From Bradyrhizobium australiense (GTDB taxonomy: Bacteria > Pseudomonadota > Alphaproteobacteria > Rhizobiales > Xanthobacteraceae): DNA of 64,000 nucleotides. The stretch covers positions 124,001-188,000 of the forward strand of contig NZ_JAAVLX010000009.1 in NCBI RefSeq assembly GCF_013114825.1, read 5' to 3'. The notes under the pieces are model-generated. The model searched no databases. It had not been told where the DNA came from and worked only from the letters and a program-made list of their open reading frames with translations. The stretch's first letter is position 1, and every line of letters begins with the position of its first letter. Of this stretch, positions 26,085-33,880 are shown piece by piece. A program made the translations under genes and the position numbers.

Positions 26085-26223
26085 CCATCTCAAGGTGTTT
26101 GCAAACTCGGACCTTGCCGATGAGTGGTTCTTGGTGAACGATCCGGAAGGCGCCGTCTTTGAGTACGAGGTCATAGGCGCTGCAGATGACGAAACCGGGT
26201 CGGGACGTCAACGGCATCGCTAG
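26032..26223 (+). CDS. Module gene B, best preserved copy (63 aa)
   Basis: Begins MKTVWIYVDTKKQVGDRDHL and continues KVFANSDLADEWF, NDPEGAVFEYEV. It is the only copy in the window with an unbroken frame, although it runs about 15 residues past the usual end (VLE) of the other copies, probably through a lost stop. A small acidic soluble protein; function unknown. Confidence 0.5.
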   Translation: MKTVWIYVDTKKQVGDRDHLKVFANSDLADEWFLVNDPEGAVFEYEVIGAADDETGSGRQRHR

Positions 26224-26264
26224 GACAGAGGCCGACCAACCACATGAAACGCCCGGCGTGCGGG

Positions 26265-26408
26265 CCGGCGCGACCAGCGAGGAGTTGGTGCCGACGAACG
26301 CACCTCGCCGATCAGCGTCTTGTGCTTGAAGAAGCCGTCGTAGTTGCAGGTGATGGTGCCGGCGGCGAGGTTGGAATTGGCGGCGACATGGGCGTCGCCG
26401 ATGTAGGA
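26265..26408 (-). pseudogene. Duplicated fragment of glmU
   Basis: 144 bases closely match 28099-28243 inside the intact glmU, with one missing base and several substitutions. It encodes part of the left-handed beta-helix acetyltransferase domain (NYDGFFKHKTLIGE on the minus strand). It lies about 1.7 kb from the intact gene. Between it and the next gene (26409-26643) I see only a start-less hydrophobic frame on the minus strand. Confidence 0.75.
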
Positions 26409-26643
26409 TCGGGCGATTGGCGCGCACGGACGCCGAGAAAGACTAACCAAGTCTTAGTGCGAACCCGGTGCAGGCTGATCGTCGTTCTGATCAAACCCCA
26501 AGGATAAAACGACCGATCTCGATCAGGACAACGGCGCCTACGATCGCAAGCGCAAGAAAAAATGTCGCCCGGCGATGGGACTTTCCTCATGGCTCGCCTC
26601 ATTGCGGAACGAGCCCCAAAGTATTTTCCGTGTTACTCGCCGT

Positions 26644-26931
26644 TTAGTCGCAGCGGCGCTCCCTGCGCGTGATCCTGCGGCCGTCGTCCCGTTCAATCGT
26701 GGTGGTCTCCATGCGGCAGCGCTTGCCGATGGTGACACCCCCTGGGCCGACGCCAACTGTGGTGTCGGAGTCGTAGTGTCGGCGACGGTCGTAGCGATAG
26801 TCACGATCCCTATCGTAGTCGCGGTCCCGGCCGACTTGAACATCGACGCCTTGGGCCTTGACCGGAGTGACGAGCGGGGCAGTCGTAAGCAGCGCTGCGG
26901 CTGCCGCCACGGAAAGAGCGATCTTCAACAT
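26644..26931 (-). CDS. Small secreted Asp/Arg-rich protein
   Basis: 95 residues. The signal peptide is about 1-27 (MLKIALSVAAAAALL ... VKAQG), then an Asp/Arg/Tyr-rich stretch (RDRDYDRDRDYRYDRRR) and a C-terminal segment with two cysteines (KRCRMETTTIERDDGRR, ending RRCD) that could form a disulfide. A strong ribosome-binding site (AGGAGG) precedes the ATG. A perfect EcfG-type promoter lies 34 bases upstream, so envelope or desiccation stress expression is likely. Function unknown. Confidence 0.72.
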   Translation of the reverse strand: MLKIALSVAAAAALLTTAPLVTPVKAQGVDVQVGRDRDYDRDRDYRYDRRRHYDSDTTVGVGPGGVTIGKRCRMETTTIERDDGRRITRRERRCD

Positions 26932-26965
26932 TTGGAAGTCCTCCTTGGGCTTGATATGGCGGTGC

Positions 26966-26990
26966 AACGGGCACGAATGCTGAGGGTTCC
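26966..26990 (-). promoter_or_regulatory. EcfG-type general stress promoter
   Basis: On the minus strand GGAAC (26990-26986), a 16-base spacer and CGTT (26969-26966), an exact match to the alphaproteobacterial EcfG consensus. It is placed correctly for the secreted protein starting at 26931. Confidence 0.6.
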
Positions 26991-27190
26991 TCCGGGGCAA
27001 TCAACGGAGCACCGAAGTAGCGCGGCGTATTGCCGCCTTTCGCCCTGAGCGGCCCGCGAAGGTGCGAGGGTTCGTTCCAACGGGACGAACGTGCCCGCCC
27101 GTACTCTTCCGGATAGACGGTACCGAAATCCGCGTCAGAATGGCCGCATTGCAGCGGCGGCATTTAAGTTCACCTAGTATTTGCGTTTTC

Positions 27191-27218
27191 GCCCGGCAGC
27201 CCGAAATGGCTGCCGGGC
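27191..27218. terminator. 11-bp perfect hairpin downstream of the 49-aa gene
   Basis: GCCCGGCAGCC (27191-27201), a 6-base loop and GGCTGCCGGGC (27208-27218). T-tracts are poor on both sides, so termination strength is uncertain. Confidence 0.5.
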
Positions 27219-27233
27219 GTTTGATGACTGGCC

Positions 27234-27383
27234 CTACTCCTTAGGATGCTCCAGGGCCGCTTCCAGTTCTGTGACGATGTCATGCAGGAGGCCAATTGCG
27301 AGCGGGTCGGTAACCTCGCGCTCCATCACGCGGAAGCGCATCACCCGCTCTTGAAGCTCACGATGTTCCCTGTCGTCGTCCAT
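27234..27383 (-). CDS. Small hypothetical protein (49 aa)
   Basis: Begins MDDDREHRELQERVMRFRVM and ends ELEAALEHPKE. It is charged and predicted helical, with no signal peptide. GGAGCG precedes the ATG at 27383. Similar short proteins are common in Bradyrhizobium; function unknown. Confidence 0.55.
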   Translation of the reverse strand: MDDDREHRELQERVMRFRVMEREVTDPLAIGLLHDIVTELEAALEHPKE

Positions 27384-27535
27384 AACGCGCTCCGCACTTG
27401 AGCATGACGCCGAATGAGGCCGATGGTTGCAGGAACTTGAATAAACATTCATCAAGGTTAAAGCGTTCGCTCCGGCTTCAACCGAGGCGGTCTAACCGGC
27501 GGCCGCAATTCAGCCGACGCCACCCGGGTTGCAGG

Positions 27536-27670
27536 TCAAATACCGAACGAGTGCCTGATCTGCCTCAGCATCGACATGGAGGCGTCGGTATACCGACCAT
27601 GGGTGAGATACTGGTCTAGCTGCGACGCACCAAGCAGCATCACGGCTGCCATTACAAAGCCTCTGAACAT
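27536..27670 (-). CDS. Small membrane-anchored hypothetical protein (44 aa)
   Basis: Starts MFRGFVMAAVMLLGASQLDQ, one N-terminal hydrophobic helix, followed by YLTHGRYTDASMSMLRQIRH. A good ribosome-binding site (GGAGAGG) precedes the ATG at 27670. I recall near-identical short proteins in several Bradyrhizobium genomes; function unknown. Confidence 0.6.
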   Translation of the reverse strand: MFRGFVMAAVMLLGASQLDQYLTHGRYTDASMSMLRQIRHSFGI

Positions 27671-27891
27671 AGTGGGCCTCTCCAAAGGAAAGAGACCGCC
27701 AACCGGGCTGGTCGGGTTAACCTTTCGAATTCGCTGTCGCCGATCGCGACCTATCTGCAATGGCGGAATGCTGGCACCAATTGGTAGCCAAATTGCTAAA
27801 TTGTGCTGCGATGGCGTTGCAGAGGCGCTTTCGCGAGTCTCCGCAATATGCCGGACTATTCACGGCATTTTCGACCGAAAACCTTGTTGCC

Positions 27892-27922
27892 GATCGAGAC
27901 AAGTCTGAAGCGGAAAGCTTAA
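27892..27922. repeat. Right copy of the direct repeat flanking the glmS-glmU insert
   Basis: Contains GAGACAAGTCTGAAGCGGAA and AAGCTTAA, matching 23115-23144 with few differences. It lies 12 bases past the glmU stop codon. Confidence 0.65.
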
Positions 27923-27934
27923 CAAGCGCTCCGC

Positions 27935-29293
27935 TTAACCCTCTTTCGGCTTTTTCGCCCGCAGCTTCATTTCGCGGTAGCGCTTGGCCCCGCCCTCGCG
28001 GTTGCTCTGCGGGCTGCGCTCCACCGCCATTGCATCGTCGGGCACGTCCTTCGTGATGACGGAGCCCGAACCGATATAGGCGCCCTTGCCGATTTTCACC
28101 GGCGCGACCAGCGAGGAGTTGGTGCCGACGAACGCGCCCTCGCCGATCAGCGTCTTGTGCTTGAAGAAGCCGTCGTAGTTGCAGGTGACGGTGCCGGCGC
28201 CGAGGTTGGAATTGGCGCCGACATGGGTATCGCCGATGTAGGAGAGATGGTTGACCTTGACGCCGGCCTCTAGGGTCGACGCTTTGGTCTCGACGAAATT
28301 GCCGATCTTGGCGCCTTCGCCGAGCGAGGTGCCGGGCCGCATTCGCGCAAACGGACCGACCAGAGCCTTCTTGCCGACCGAGGAGTGCACGATGTGCGTG
28401 AATGAATGGATCACCGCGCCGTCGTCGATGGTAACGCCGGGGCCGATCACCACGAAAGGCTCGATGGTCACGTCCTTGCCGAATTTGGTATCGGCGGCGA
28501 GATAGACGGTGTCGGGGGCAATCAGTGTCACGCCGGCATCAAGTGCGGCCTTGCGCAAACGCGTCTGCATCACTGCTTCCGCCTCGGCAAGTTGCGCCTT
28601 GTCGTTGATCCCGCGCACTTCATCCTCGCTGGTTTCGATCACGACGGCCTCCAATCCCATTTCCCTGACGATGGTGACGGCATCGACCAGATAATACTCG
28701 CCCTTGCTGTTGGCGTTACCGATCCGGTCGAGAATTTTAAGAGCCTGGCCGCCGTCGAATGCCATCACGCCGGCATTGCACAGCGTGACCTTGCGCTCTT
28801 CATCCGTCGCGTCGGCGTGTTCGCGGATCGCGATCAGACGATCGCCCTGAAGCAGCAACCGGCCGTAACCGGTCGGGTCGGCAGCGCGGAAGCCGAGCAC
28901 GGCCAGCGCCGCGCCTTTCGCCAGCGGCGCGCGTAACCGCGTAAAGGTCTCGGCCGAAATCAGCGGCGTATCGCCGAACGCGACCAGCAGATCGTCGGCG
29001 CCGCGCGCGATCGCCTCGCGGGCGGCCAGCACGGCGTGTGCCGTGCCGAGTCGCTCGGCCTGAACAAAGCTGGCAGCATCGGCGCGGACGCGCCTGACCT
29101 CGTCGGCGACCGCCTTGTGGTCCGGCCCGATCACGACCGCAAGCGAGGCGCCCGCGCCGTGCGGGGCCGCATCCAGCACATGCGCCAGCAGCGATTGGCC
29201 GGCGACCTGGTGCAGCACCTTCGGCAGCGAGGATCGCATGCGCGTGCCCTCACCGGCCGCAAGCACGACTGTCAGGCTGGATCGAGCGGTCAT
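27935..29293 (-). CDS. glmU: Bifunctional UDP-N-acetylglucosamine pyrophosphorylase / glucosamine-1-phosphate acetyltransferase
   Basis: 452 residues. The N-terminal nucleotidyltransferase has LAAGEGTRMRSSLPKVLHQV at about residues 11-30. The C-terminal left-handed beta-helix acetyltransferase shows the hexapeptide pattern and NYDGFFKHKTLIGEGAFVG. It acetylates GlcN-1-P and then forms UDP-GlcNAc in the cytoplasm. In relatives glmS often follows directly; here the two are split by 4.9 kb containing a duplicated piece of this same gene. Confidence 0.96.
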   Translation of the reverse strand: MTARSSLTVVLAAGEGTRMRSSLPKVLHQVAGQSLLAHVLDAAPHGAGASLAVVIGPDHKAVADEVRRVRADAASFVQAERLGTAHAVLAAREAIARGADDLLVAFGDTPLISAETFTRLRAPLAKGAALAVLGFRAADPTGYGRLLLQGDRLIAIREHADATDEERKVTLCNAGVMAFDGGQALKILDRIGNANSKGEYYLVDAVTIVREMGLEAVVIETSEDEVRGINDKAQLAEAEAVMQTRLRKAALDAGVTLIAPDTVYLAADTKFGKDVTIEPFVVIGPGVTIDDGAVIHSFTHIVHSSVGKKALVGPFARMRPGTSLGEGAKIGNFVETKASTLEAGVKVNHLSYIGDTHVGANSNLGAGTVTCNYDGFFKHKTLIGEGAFVGTNSSLVAPVKIGKGAYIGSGSVITKDVPDDAMAVERSPQSNREGGAKRYREMKLRAKKPKEG

Positions 29294-29455
29294 TCTGGTC
29301 CTCAGGCGAACAAGGTTTGCCGGCCGTCTTTAATTGTTTTCCCCCGGAGATCAAACCGATTCGCCGCCCGCAAACCTCCGGATTCAAGTCGGCGGGACTT
29401 TTCCTGTTAATGTTTGCCCTGTGATTCGGCAGGCCTTGAGGAGGGCCAAAGGCGT

Positions 29456-30781
29456 TTGGCCAGGAAACCCGACCATCTCGCAGACTTCGAGGCGGATGAC
29501 AGCGGCGGCGTGCTGAGCAACCTGTTGGCCGACGAAGATGAACTCGACCGCCGCGCGCTGTGGCGGATCGGATGCTGGGGCGTGGGCGCGACCGCCGCGG
29601 TGATTCTGGCCGTGATGGCCAACCAGTCGTCGCTTGGATTGAAGCGCGAGCAGGTTGCTGCCGCTGATCTCACCCGGCAGGCGCAGCAAATTCAGCTGAT
29701 AGCCAAGGAAACCCAGAACGAGGCACGGCGGCTCGCCGCCGCGATCGATACGCTCAACGGCGACCGCGATCGGCTGTATTCCCGTGTCACCAGCCTGGAA
29801 CAGGGGCTCGATTCCGTCACCGGCGCCATCGCTCGCCAGGGTTCCGTGCAGGGTTCGCCGCCTGTTGCCAATGCCGAACCGCAGACCGCCCAAAAACCGC
29901 CATCGCCAAGCATCGCGCAGGTAGCTACCGCGGCGGCCGCAGCGCCCGTGGCTGACAAGCCCGTTACCTCCACCGCCGAGCCTGCCCCGGCGACGGTCTC
30001 GCCTGCGGAGAAGGACACGGCAAAGACCGACGCCGCCAAAGCCGATAGCGCCAAGCCGGAAACGGCCAAAGCCGACACAATAAAAACCGACACGGTAAAG
30101 GCCGACAGCGCCAAGCCGGAGCCGGCAAAGCCTTCGCCCGCCACCCCACCGATGGCCGCACAGTCGACGATGGTTCCGTCCGATCCCGTCGCCGGCAAAT
30201 TGATCGAGCCGGGCAAAGCGCCGACCCCGGTGATCGCGAGCCCGATTCCCGACGTGATCGCGGCGGCGCCGACCGATGCGGAGGCGGACGAAGCCACTGC
30301 GCCGAAAGTCTCCCTGCAGCGAACCGAGTTCGGGGTCGATCTCGGCAGCGCCAATTCGGTCAACGGTCTGCGCGCGTTGTGGCGCGGGCTTTTGAAATCG
30401 AGATCGAACGCCCCCCTGACGGCACTGCGCCCGATCATCGTCATCAAGGAAGGCACCAACGGCCTCGGCATGCAGCTTCGCCTGGTCGCCGGTCCGCTGA
30501 ACGACGCCGGCGTCGCCGCGAAAATCTGCGCCGTCCTGGCTGAAAACAGCCGTCCTTGCGAGACCACGATCTTCGATGGCCAGCGGCTGTCGGTGAAATC
30601 CGACGATGCGCCGTCCACCGCCGCCAAGCCGACGCCGCGCCGGCGCAGCATCGCCAAGCGGGCGGCGGCGACGGTCGTTGAGGAGGTGCCGAAGAAGCCG
30701 GAACCGCCGGCGGCGACAACGCAGACGACGACAACACAGACGACATTGTCGTCCTTCTTCGGCAAGAAAAGCTCGCAATAG
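29456..30781 (+). CDS. Membrane-anchored coiled-coil protein with SPOR-like C-terminus
   Basis: About 441 residues. One membrane helix near residues 37-55 (IGCWGVGATAAVILAVMA) is followed by a coiled coil (about 65-115, QQIQLIAKETQNEARRL). Next come a long Ala/Lys/Pro/Thr low-complexity stretch with repeated KAD/KTD units and a C-terminal domain of about 80 residues (RPIIVIKEGTNGLGMQLRLV) that resembles SPOR peptidoglycan-binding domains. No ATG fits; a TTG at 29456 preceded by GAGGAGGGCC and AAAGG is the best start, and an in-frame TTG at 29414 is the alternative. It is divergent from glmU. A role in envelope organisation is only inferred. Confidence 0.65.
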   Translation: MARKPDHLADFEADDSGGVLSNLLADEDELDRRALWRIGCWGVGATAAVILAVMANQSSLGLKREQVAAADLTRQAQQIQLIAKETQNEARRLAAAIDTLNGDRDRLYSRVTSLEQGLDSVTGAIARQGSVQGSPPVANAEPQTAQKPPSPSIAQVATAAAAAPVADKPVTSTAEPAPATVSPAEKDTAKTDAAKADSAKPETAKADTIKTDTVKADSAKPEPAKPSPATPPMAAQSTMVPSDPVAGKLIEPGKAPTPVIASPIPDVIAAAPTDAEADEATAPKVSLQRTEFGVDLGSANSVNGLRALWRGLLKSRSNAPLTALRPIIVIKEGTNGLGMQLRLVAGPLNDAGVAAKICAVLAENSRPCETTIFDGQRLSVKSDDAPSTAAKPTPRRRSIAKRAAATVVEEVPKKPEPPAATTQTTTTQTTLSSFFGKKSSQ

Positions 30782-30877
30782 GCTTTTGACTACAGGACGT
30801 TACGACAATATTCTGACTTGCATTCTCGCTGCCTGCGAACGCTTGTCCCGGCCAGCAATCCCGACCATATTGCGCCG

Positions 30878-31258
30878 ATGAAAAAGTCCCCGTTCCGGCT
30901 TACGCCCTATCAAGTTCAATTCCTGTTGGTGGTCGGTTTCGTCACCGTCGGCTACGCGCTCTATCTGCGCTATCTCGCGATCGAGCTCTCGACCGTTGCG
31001 CTGGCCTGCGACGCCGGCCTGCAAACGATGCTGTGCAAATCGCGGACGCTCGTCACCTACCTGTTCAAGAATTCGGTATTCGGCATCACCGCGCTTGTGA
31101 TCGCGACGCTTCACGTGATGCGGCCGTCGATCGTGCTGCTGACCGGCGGGCTTATCGCGGCGGGGTTCGGGATCGTGCTCTACAATATCGCGCTGTCGGG
31201 AATTGCGATCGGTCTGCTCATTTTGGGATTTGCTCGGCCCGCGCCCGCCACAGCGTAA
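30878..31258 (+). CDS. Small integral membrane protein, unknown function
   Basis: 126 residues with about four hydrophobic helices, beginning MKKSPFRLTPYQVQFLLVVG. Two cysteines (ACDAGLQTMLCKS) flank a loop after the first helix. It carries no family motif I can name. Its 3' end overlaps the end of the convergent ndvC by 41 bases. Confidence 0.65.
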   Translation: MKKSPFRLTPYQVQFLLVVGFVTVGYALYLRYLAIELSTVALACDAGLQTMLCKSRTLVTYLFKNSVFGITALVIATLHVMRPSIVLLTGGLIAAGFGIVLYNIALSGIAIGLLILGFARPAPATA

Positions 31259-32843
31259 TCGCCAGCAAGAGATAGATCGCGCACGTCCACATCGCCTGCC
31301 AGTTCTGATTGCCTTCGTTGAATCCGGTGAAGAGCGCGGCAGCAATCAGCAAGCCGGCAAAAGCGGATTCGGCAATCGGGCGAACGCCGTCTTTCGGCCG
31401 GTTGAGCAGCATCAGCGCCGCGAACGGCACCACGGCCATGGTCAGCGAAGCGAACGGAAAATCGCGATAGCGCGGATCGAACGCAAAGCCGAGCGCGGTT
31501 TCCGCCGCGATCAGCGTGGTGACGACAACCACAAGACCCAATAGCGCCGACAGCACCGACTTGGTCCGGCCCTCGCGCGGACCGAGCAGTTCGAGGAAGG
31601 TCGGCAGCGGCCGTCCCGACATCGCAGCATTCGCGCACAGCAGCGGTGACGCGATGGCGGCTGCCAATAGCGCCCCCCATTGCAGCCAGCCGCCTGCCCC
31701 GTAGCTCTCAAAATACATCTTGTCGGCGGCGACCCCGAGCAGCATGCCGGCGGTTGTTGCCGACGTCCCGACCGCGACCCACGAAGCCAGCCGCGGCTTC
31801 CACGGCCGCCGCCGCAGCGTCAGCCAGGCCGTCAGGAACACGAAGGCGCTGAGCGCCATTCCGCATGCCATCTGCAGCTTCCAGAACGGATAATTGCTGA
31901 TCGGCTCTCCGGGCGGATATTTCACCGCCCGCTGCGCGTCATTGATCATGCCCCAATAGCCGCCGACGGTGCCTTCGAGCTGACGCTTCCATGGCTGGTC
32001 ATAGGCCTCGATCAGGTTGACGCGAAACTTTTCGCGCTTGGCGAGATCGAGGATTTCGGACACCACCCGCGCCTGGTTGGTGCGCGACGGCAGTGCGCCT
32101 TCGCGCATCCGCCCCTCACTCGGCCAGCCGGTCTCGCCGATCAGGATTTCCTTGTTCGGAAATGCCACCGCCATCCGCCGGCGGATATCGTCGACATGGC
32201 CGGCGGCGTGCTTCGCGCGCACCGGCATGTCTTCCCAGTACGGCAGGATGTGAATCGTGACGAAGTCGACCGCATCGTAAATTTCGCGATTGCGCAACCA
32301 GAATTCCCAGACATCGGCATAGGTCACCGGCACGGTGACCCGCGACTTGACCGAGCGGATGTGGGCCGCGAGATCCGATGTCGTCATCTCGCCGCGCAGC
32401 AGCACTTCATTGCCGACCACCAGCGCGGTAATCGTGCCTGGATGTTCTTTGGTCAGCTCGATCGCAACCGAAATCTGGGCAAGGTTCTTGATCCGATTGC
32501 TCGAGAGCCAGATTCCCTGGATCACCTTCAAGCCGACCTTGGCGGCCTGTGCCGCAACCTGGTCGAGCCCATTGTCGATCGAATAGGTCCGCACGCAGTC
32601 GGTGATCTTGGCGAGTTGCGCCAGGTCCTGCGCGATCTGTTCAGGGGGGATCTGCGTGGTCGGGATCAGCGGATTCTGCACGCCGCGGAACGGCGCATAG
32701 GAGACGCATTGCAGCTTGGCAGTGGGGTCGATCGGCGCGCGCGGAAGCGTAATCGGCGTGGCGAGCCACCACCAAAGCGCCGCGATCATACCAAGCGATG
32801 AAAGGAGAAGCGCCAGCGGCGTACGAAGAGAAATCGGTTCCAT
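31218..32843 (-). CDS. ndvC: NdvC-like beta-(1,6)-glucan synthesis protein (GH17 domain plus membrane helices)
   Basis: 541 residues. An N-terminal membrane anchor (about 8-28) is followed by a GH17-like domain (about 45-305) with conserved GNEVLLRGE and GETGWPSEG carrying the two family glutamates. About seven membrane helices make up the C-terminal half. In Bradyrhizobium japonicum NdvC is required for beta-1,6 linkages in cyclic beta-(1,3),(1,6)-glucans of the periplasm, which matter for osmotic adaptation and nodulation. Size and neighbourhood (ndvB 1.0 kb away, divergent) match. Whether it transfers glucose itself is not visible from sequence. Confidence 0.8.
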   Translation of the reverse strand: MEPISLRTPLALLLSSLGMIAALWWWLATPITLPRAPIDPTAKLQCVSYAPFRGVQNPLIPTTQIPPEQIAQDLAQLAKITDCVRTYSIDNGLDQVAAQAAKVGLKVIQGIWLSSNRIKNLAQISVAIELTKEHPGTITALVVGNEVLLRGEMTTSDLAAHIRSVKSRVTVPVTYADVWEFWLRNREIYDAVDFVTIHILPYWEDMPVRAKHAAGHVDDIRRRMAVAFPNKEILIGETGWPSEGRMREGALPSRTNQARVVSEILDLAKREKFRVNLIEAYDQPWKRQLEGTVGGYWGMINDAQRAVKYPPGEPISNYPFWKLQMACGMALSAFVFLTAWLTLRRRPWKPRLASWVAVGTSATTAGMLLGVAADKMYFESYGAGGWLQWGALLAAAIASPLLCANAAMSGRPLPTFLELLGPREGRTKSVLSALLGLVVVVTTLIAAETALGFAFDPRYRDFPFASLTMAVVPFAALMLLNRPKDGVRPIAESAFAGLLIAAALFTGFNEGNQNWQAMWTCAIYLLLAITLWRARAEQIPK

Positions 32844-33092
32844 CCTCCGGGCGGGGACCGTCGATTACCCGTTCGTCGGCGTTCTGCCAAGATGCACGAT
32901 GGCCCTATTCCACCGTCGTCCCCGCGACAGTTTTACCAGTGCCCGTGATAAAGTTGTGACTTTGCTGGACAAAATCTGAAATACCCGTCATGTGAATCGC
33001 CTGGTTGTCCGCCGCATTGGAGACCTATTTGGGCGGCAACAAGCCAGAACACCACACCAGCCGCTCGCGGCAGGAAATTGATCGGGGAATGT

Positions 33093-33665
33093 ATGCGTCG
33101 ACGGGTGCTTGATCCAAGAGTTGCGGTTTTGAGGCGCTTCGCCGCGGCGGGCCTGGCCCTCCTGATCGGATCGGCCGGGGCGTTTGCCCAGAGCGGCAGC
33201 CCGACCCCGCAGGATCAGCAAGGCAAGCCGCCGGCCAATGCCGCCGACGCCAACAAGGACAACCAGCGCAAGGCCGACGAATTCGTCGAGGCGGCTCAGG
33301 CCATTAACGGCCCGGCCGGAAATCCCGAGTGCGTCTGGCTCGGCCGTCGGGTGGTTCGCCTGATGTGGCGCGACGACCTCGATACGGCGTTCCGGCACCT
33401 CGATCTCTATGACCGGTTCGGCTGCCCCGGCGGGCATGTCCAGGCCACCTTCCGCTGCCTGACCCGGTTTGGCGGACAGATCGACCCCAAAGTGGCGGAA
33501 ACCCTCGACAGCCGCATCCACGTCTGCTGGATCAATCCGGGCGCCCAGCCCCAGGCTGCCGCGGCAGCCAGCCCGCCGCCTGCGACCGCCGGCAACGCGA
33601 CGCCTGCGCCGGCCGCTTCGCCCTCGCCGGCCCCCAGCGCCGCGCCTGCCCCGCCGGCGAAGTAG
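33093..33665 (+). CDS. Secreted protein between ndvC and ndvB (candidate third glucan gene)
   Basis: 190 residues. A signal peptide of about 33 residues ends GSAGAFAQ. A conserved-looking core has four cysteines (NPECVWLGRR, FGCPGGHVQATFRCL, HVCWINPG), followed by an Ala/Pro-rich tail. B. japonicum has a third gene, ndvD, between ndvB and ndvC that is needed for glucan synthesis. Position and export signal fit, but I cannot confirm homology. It starts at ATG 33093, with a TTG 15 bases earlier. Confidence 0.6.
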   Translation: MRRRVLDPRVAVLRRFAAAGLALLIGSAGAFAQSGSPTPQDQQGKPPANAADANKDNQRKADEFVEAAQAINGPAGNPECVWLGRRVVRLMWRDDLDTAFRHLDLYDRFGCPGGHVQATFRCLTRFGGQIDPKVAETLDSRIHVCWINPGAQPQAAAAASPPPATAGNATPAPAASPSPAPSAAPAPPAK

Positions 33666-33880
33666 ACGTCCGGTATTCAAGATACGTTCACCGGAACGAT
33701 CCTAATGATCCGGCGTTTGGATTGGTCGCGCCCTTAAAACGCCGTCCTTAAAAAAGTCATGGCGTCATACCAGTTGTGAATTCGCAGGGCAGGACTATCC
33801 TTATGACGCCGCCGTGTCGGTCGAACCTTGGGGACAGGTTCGCTTTCCATAAATCGCAGCCCCGTATGGTTTAGCCGCCG

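Noticed and set aside
27760..28056. A 98-codon plus-strand frame at the end of glmU
   Set aside because: Half of it is antisense to glmU and the upstream half has no ribosome-binding site or motif.
32899..32979. A 26-codon frame (MALFHRRPRDS...) between ndvC and the secreted gene
   Set aside because: No ribosome-binding site or supporting feature; chance frame likely.
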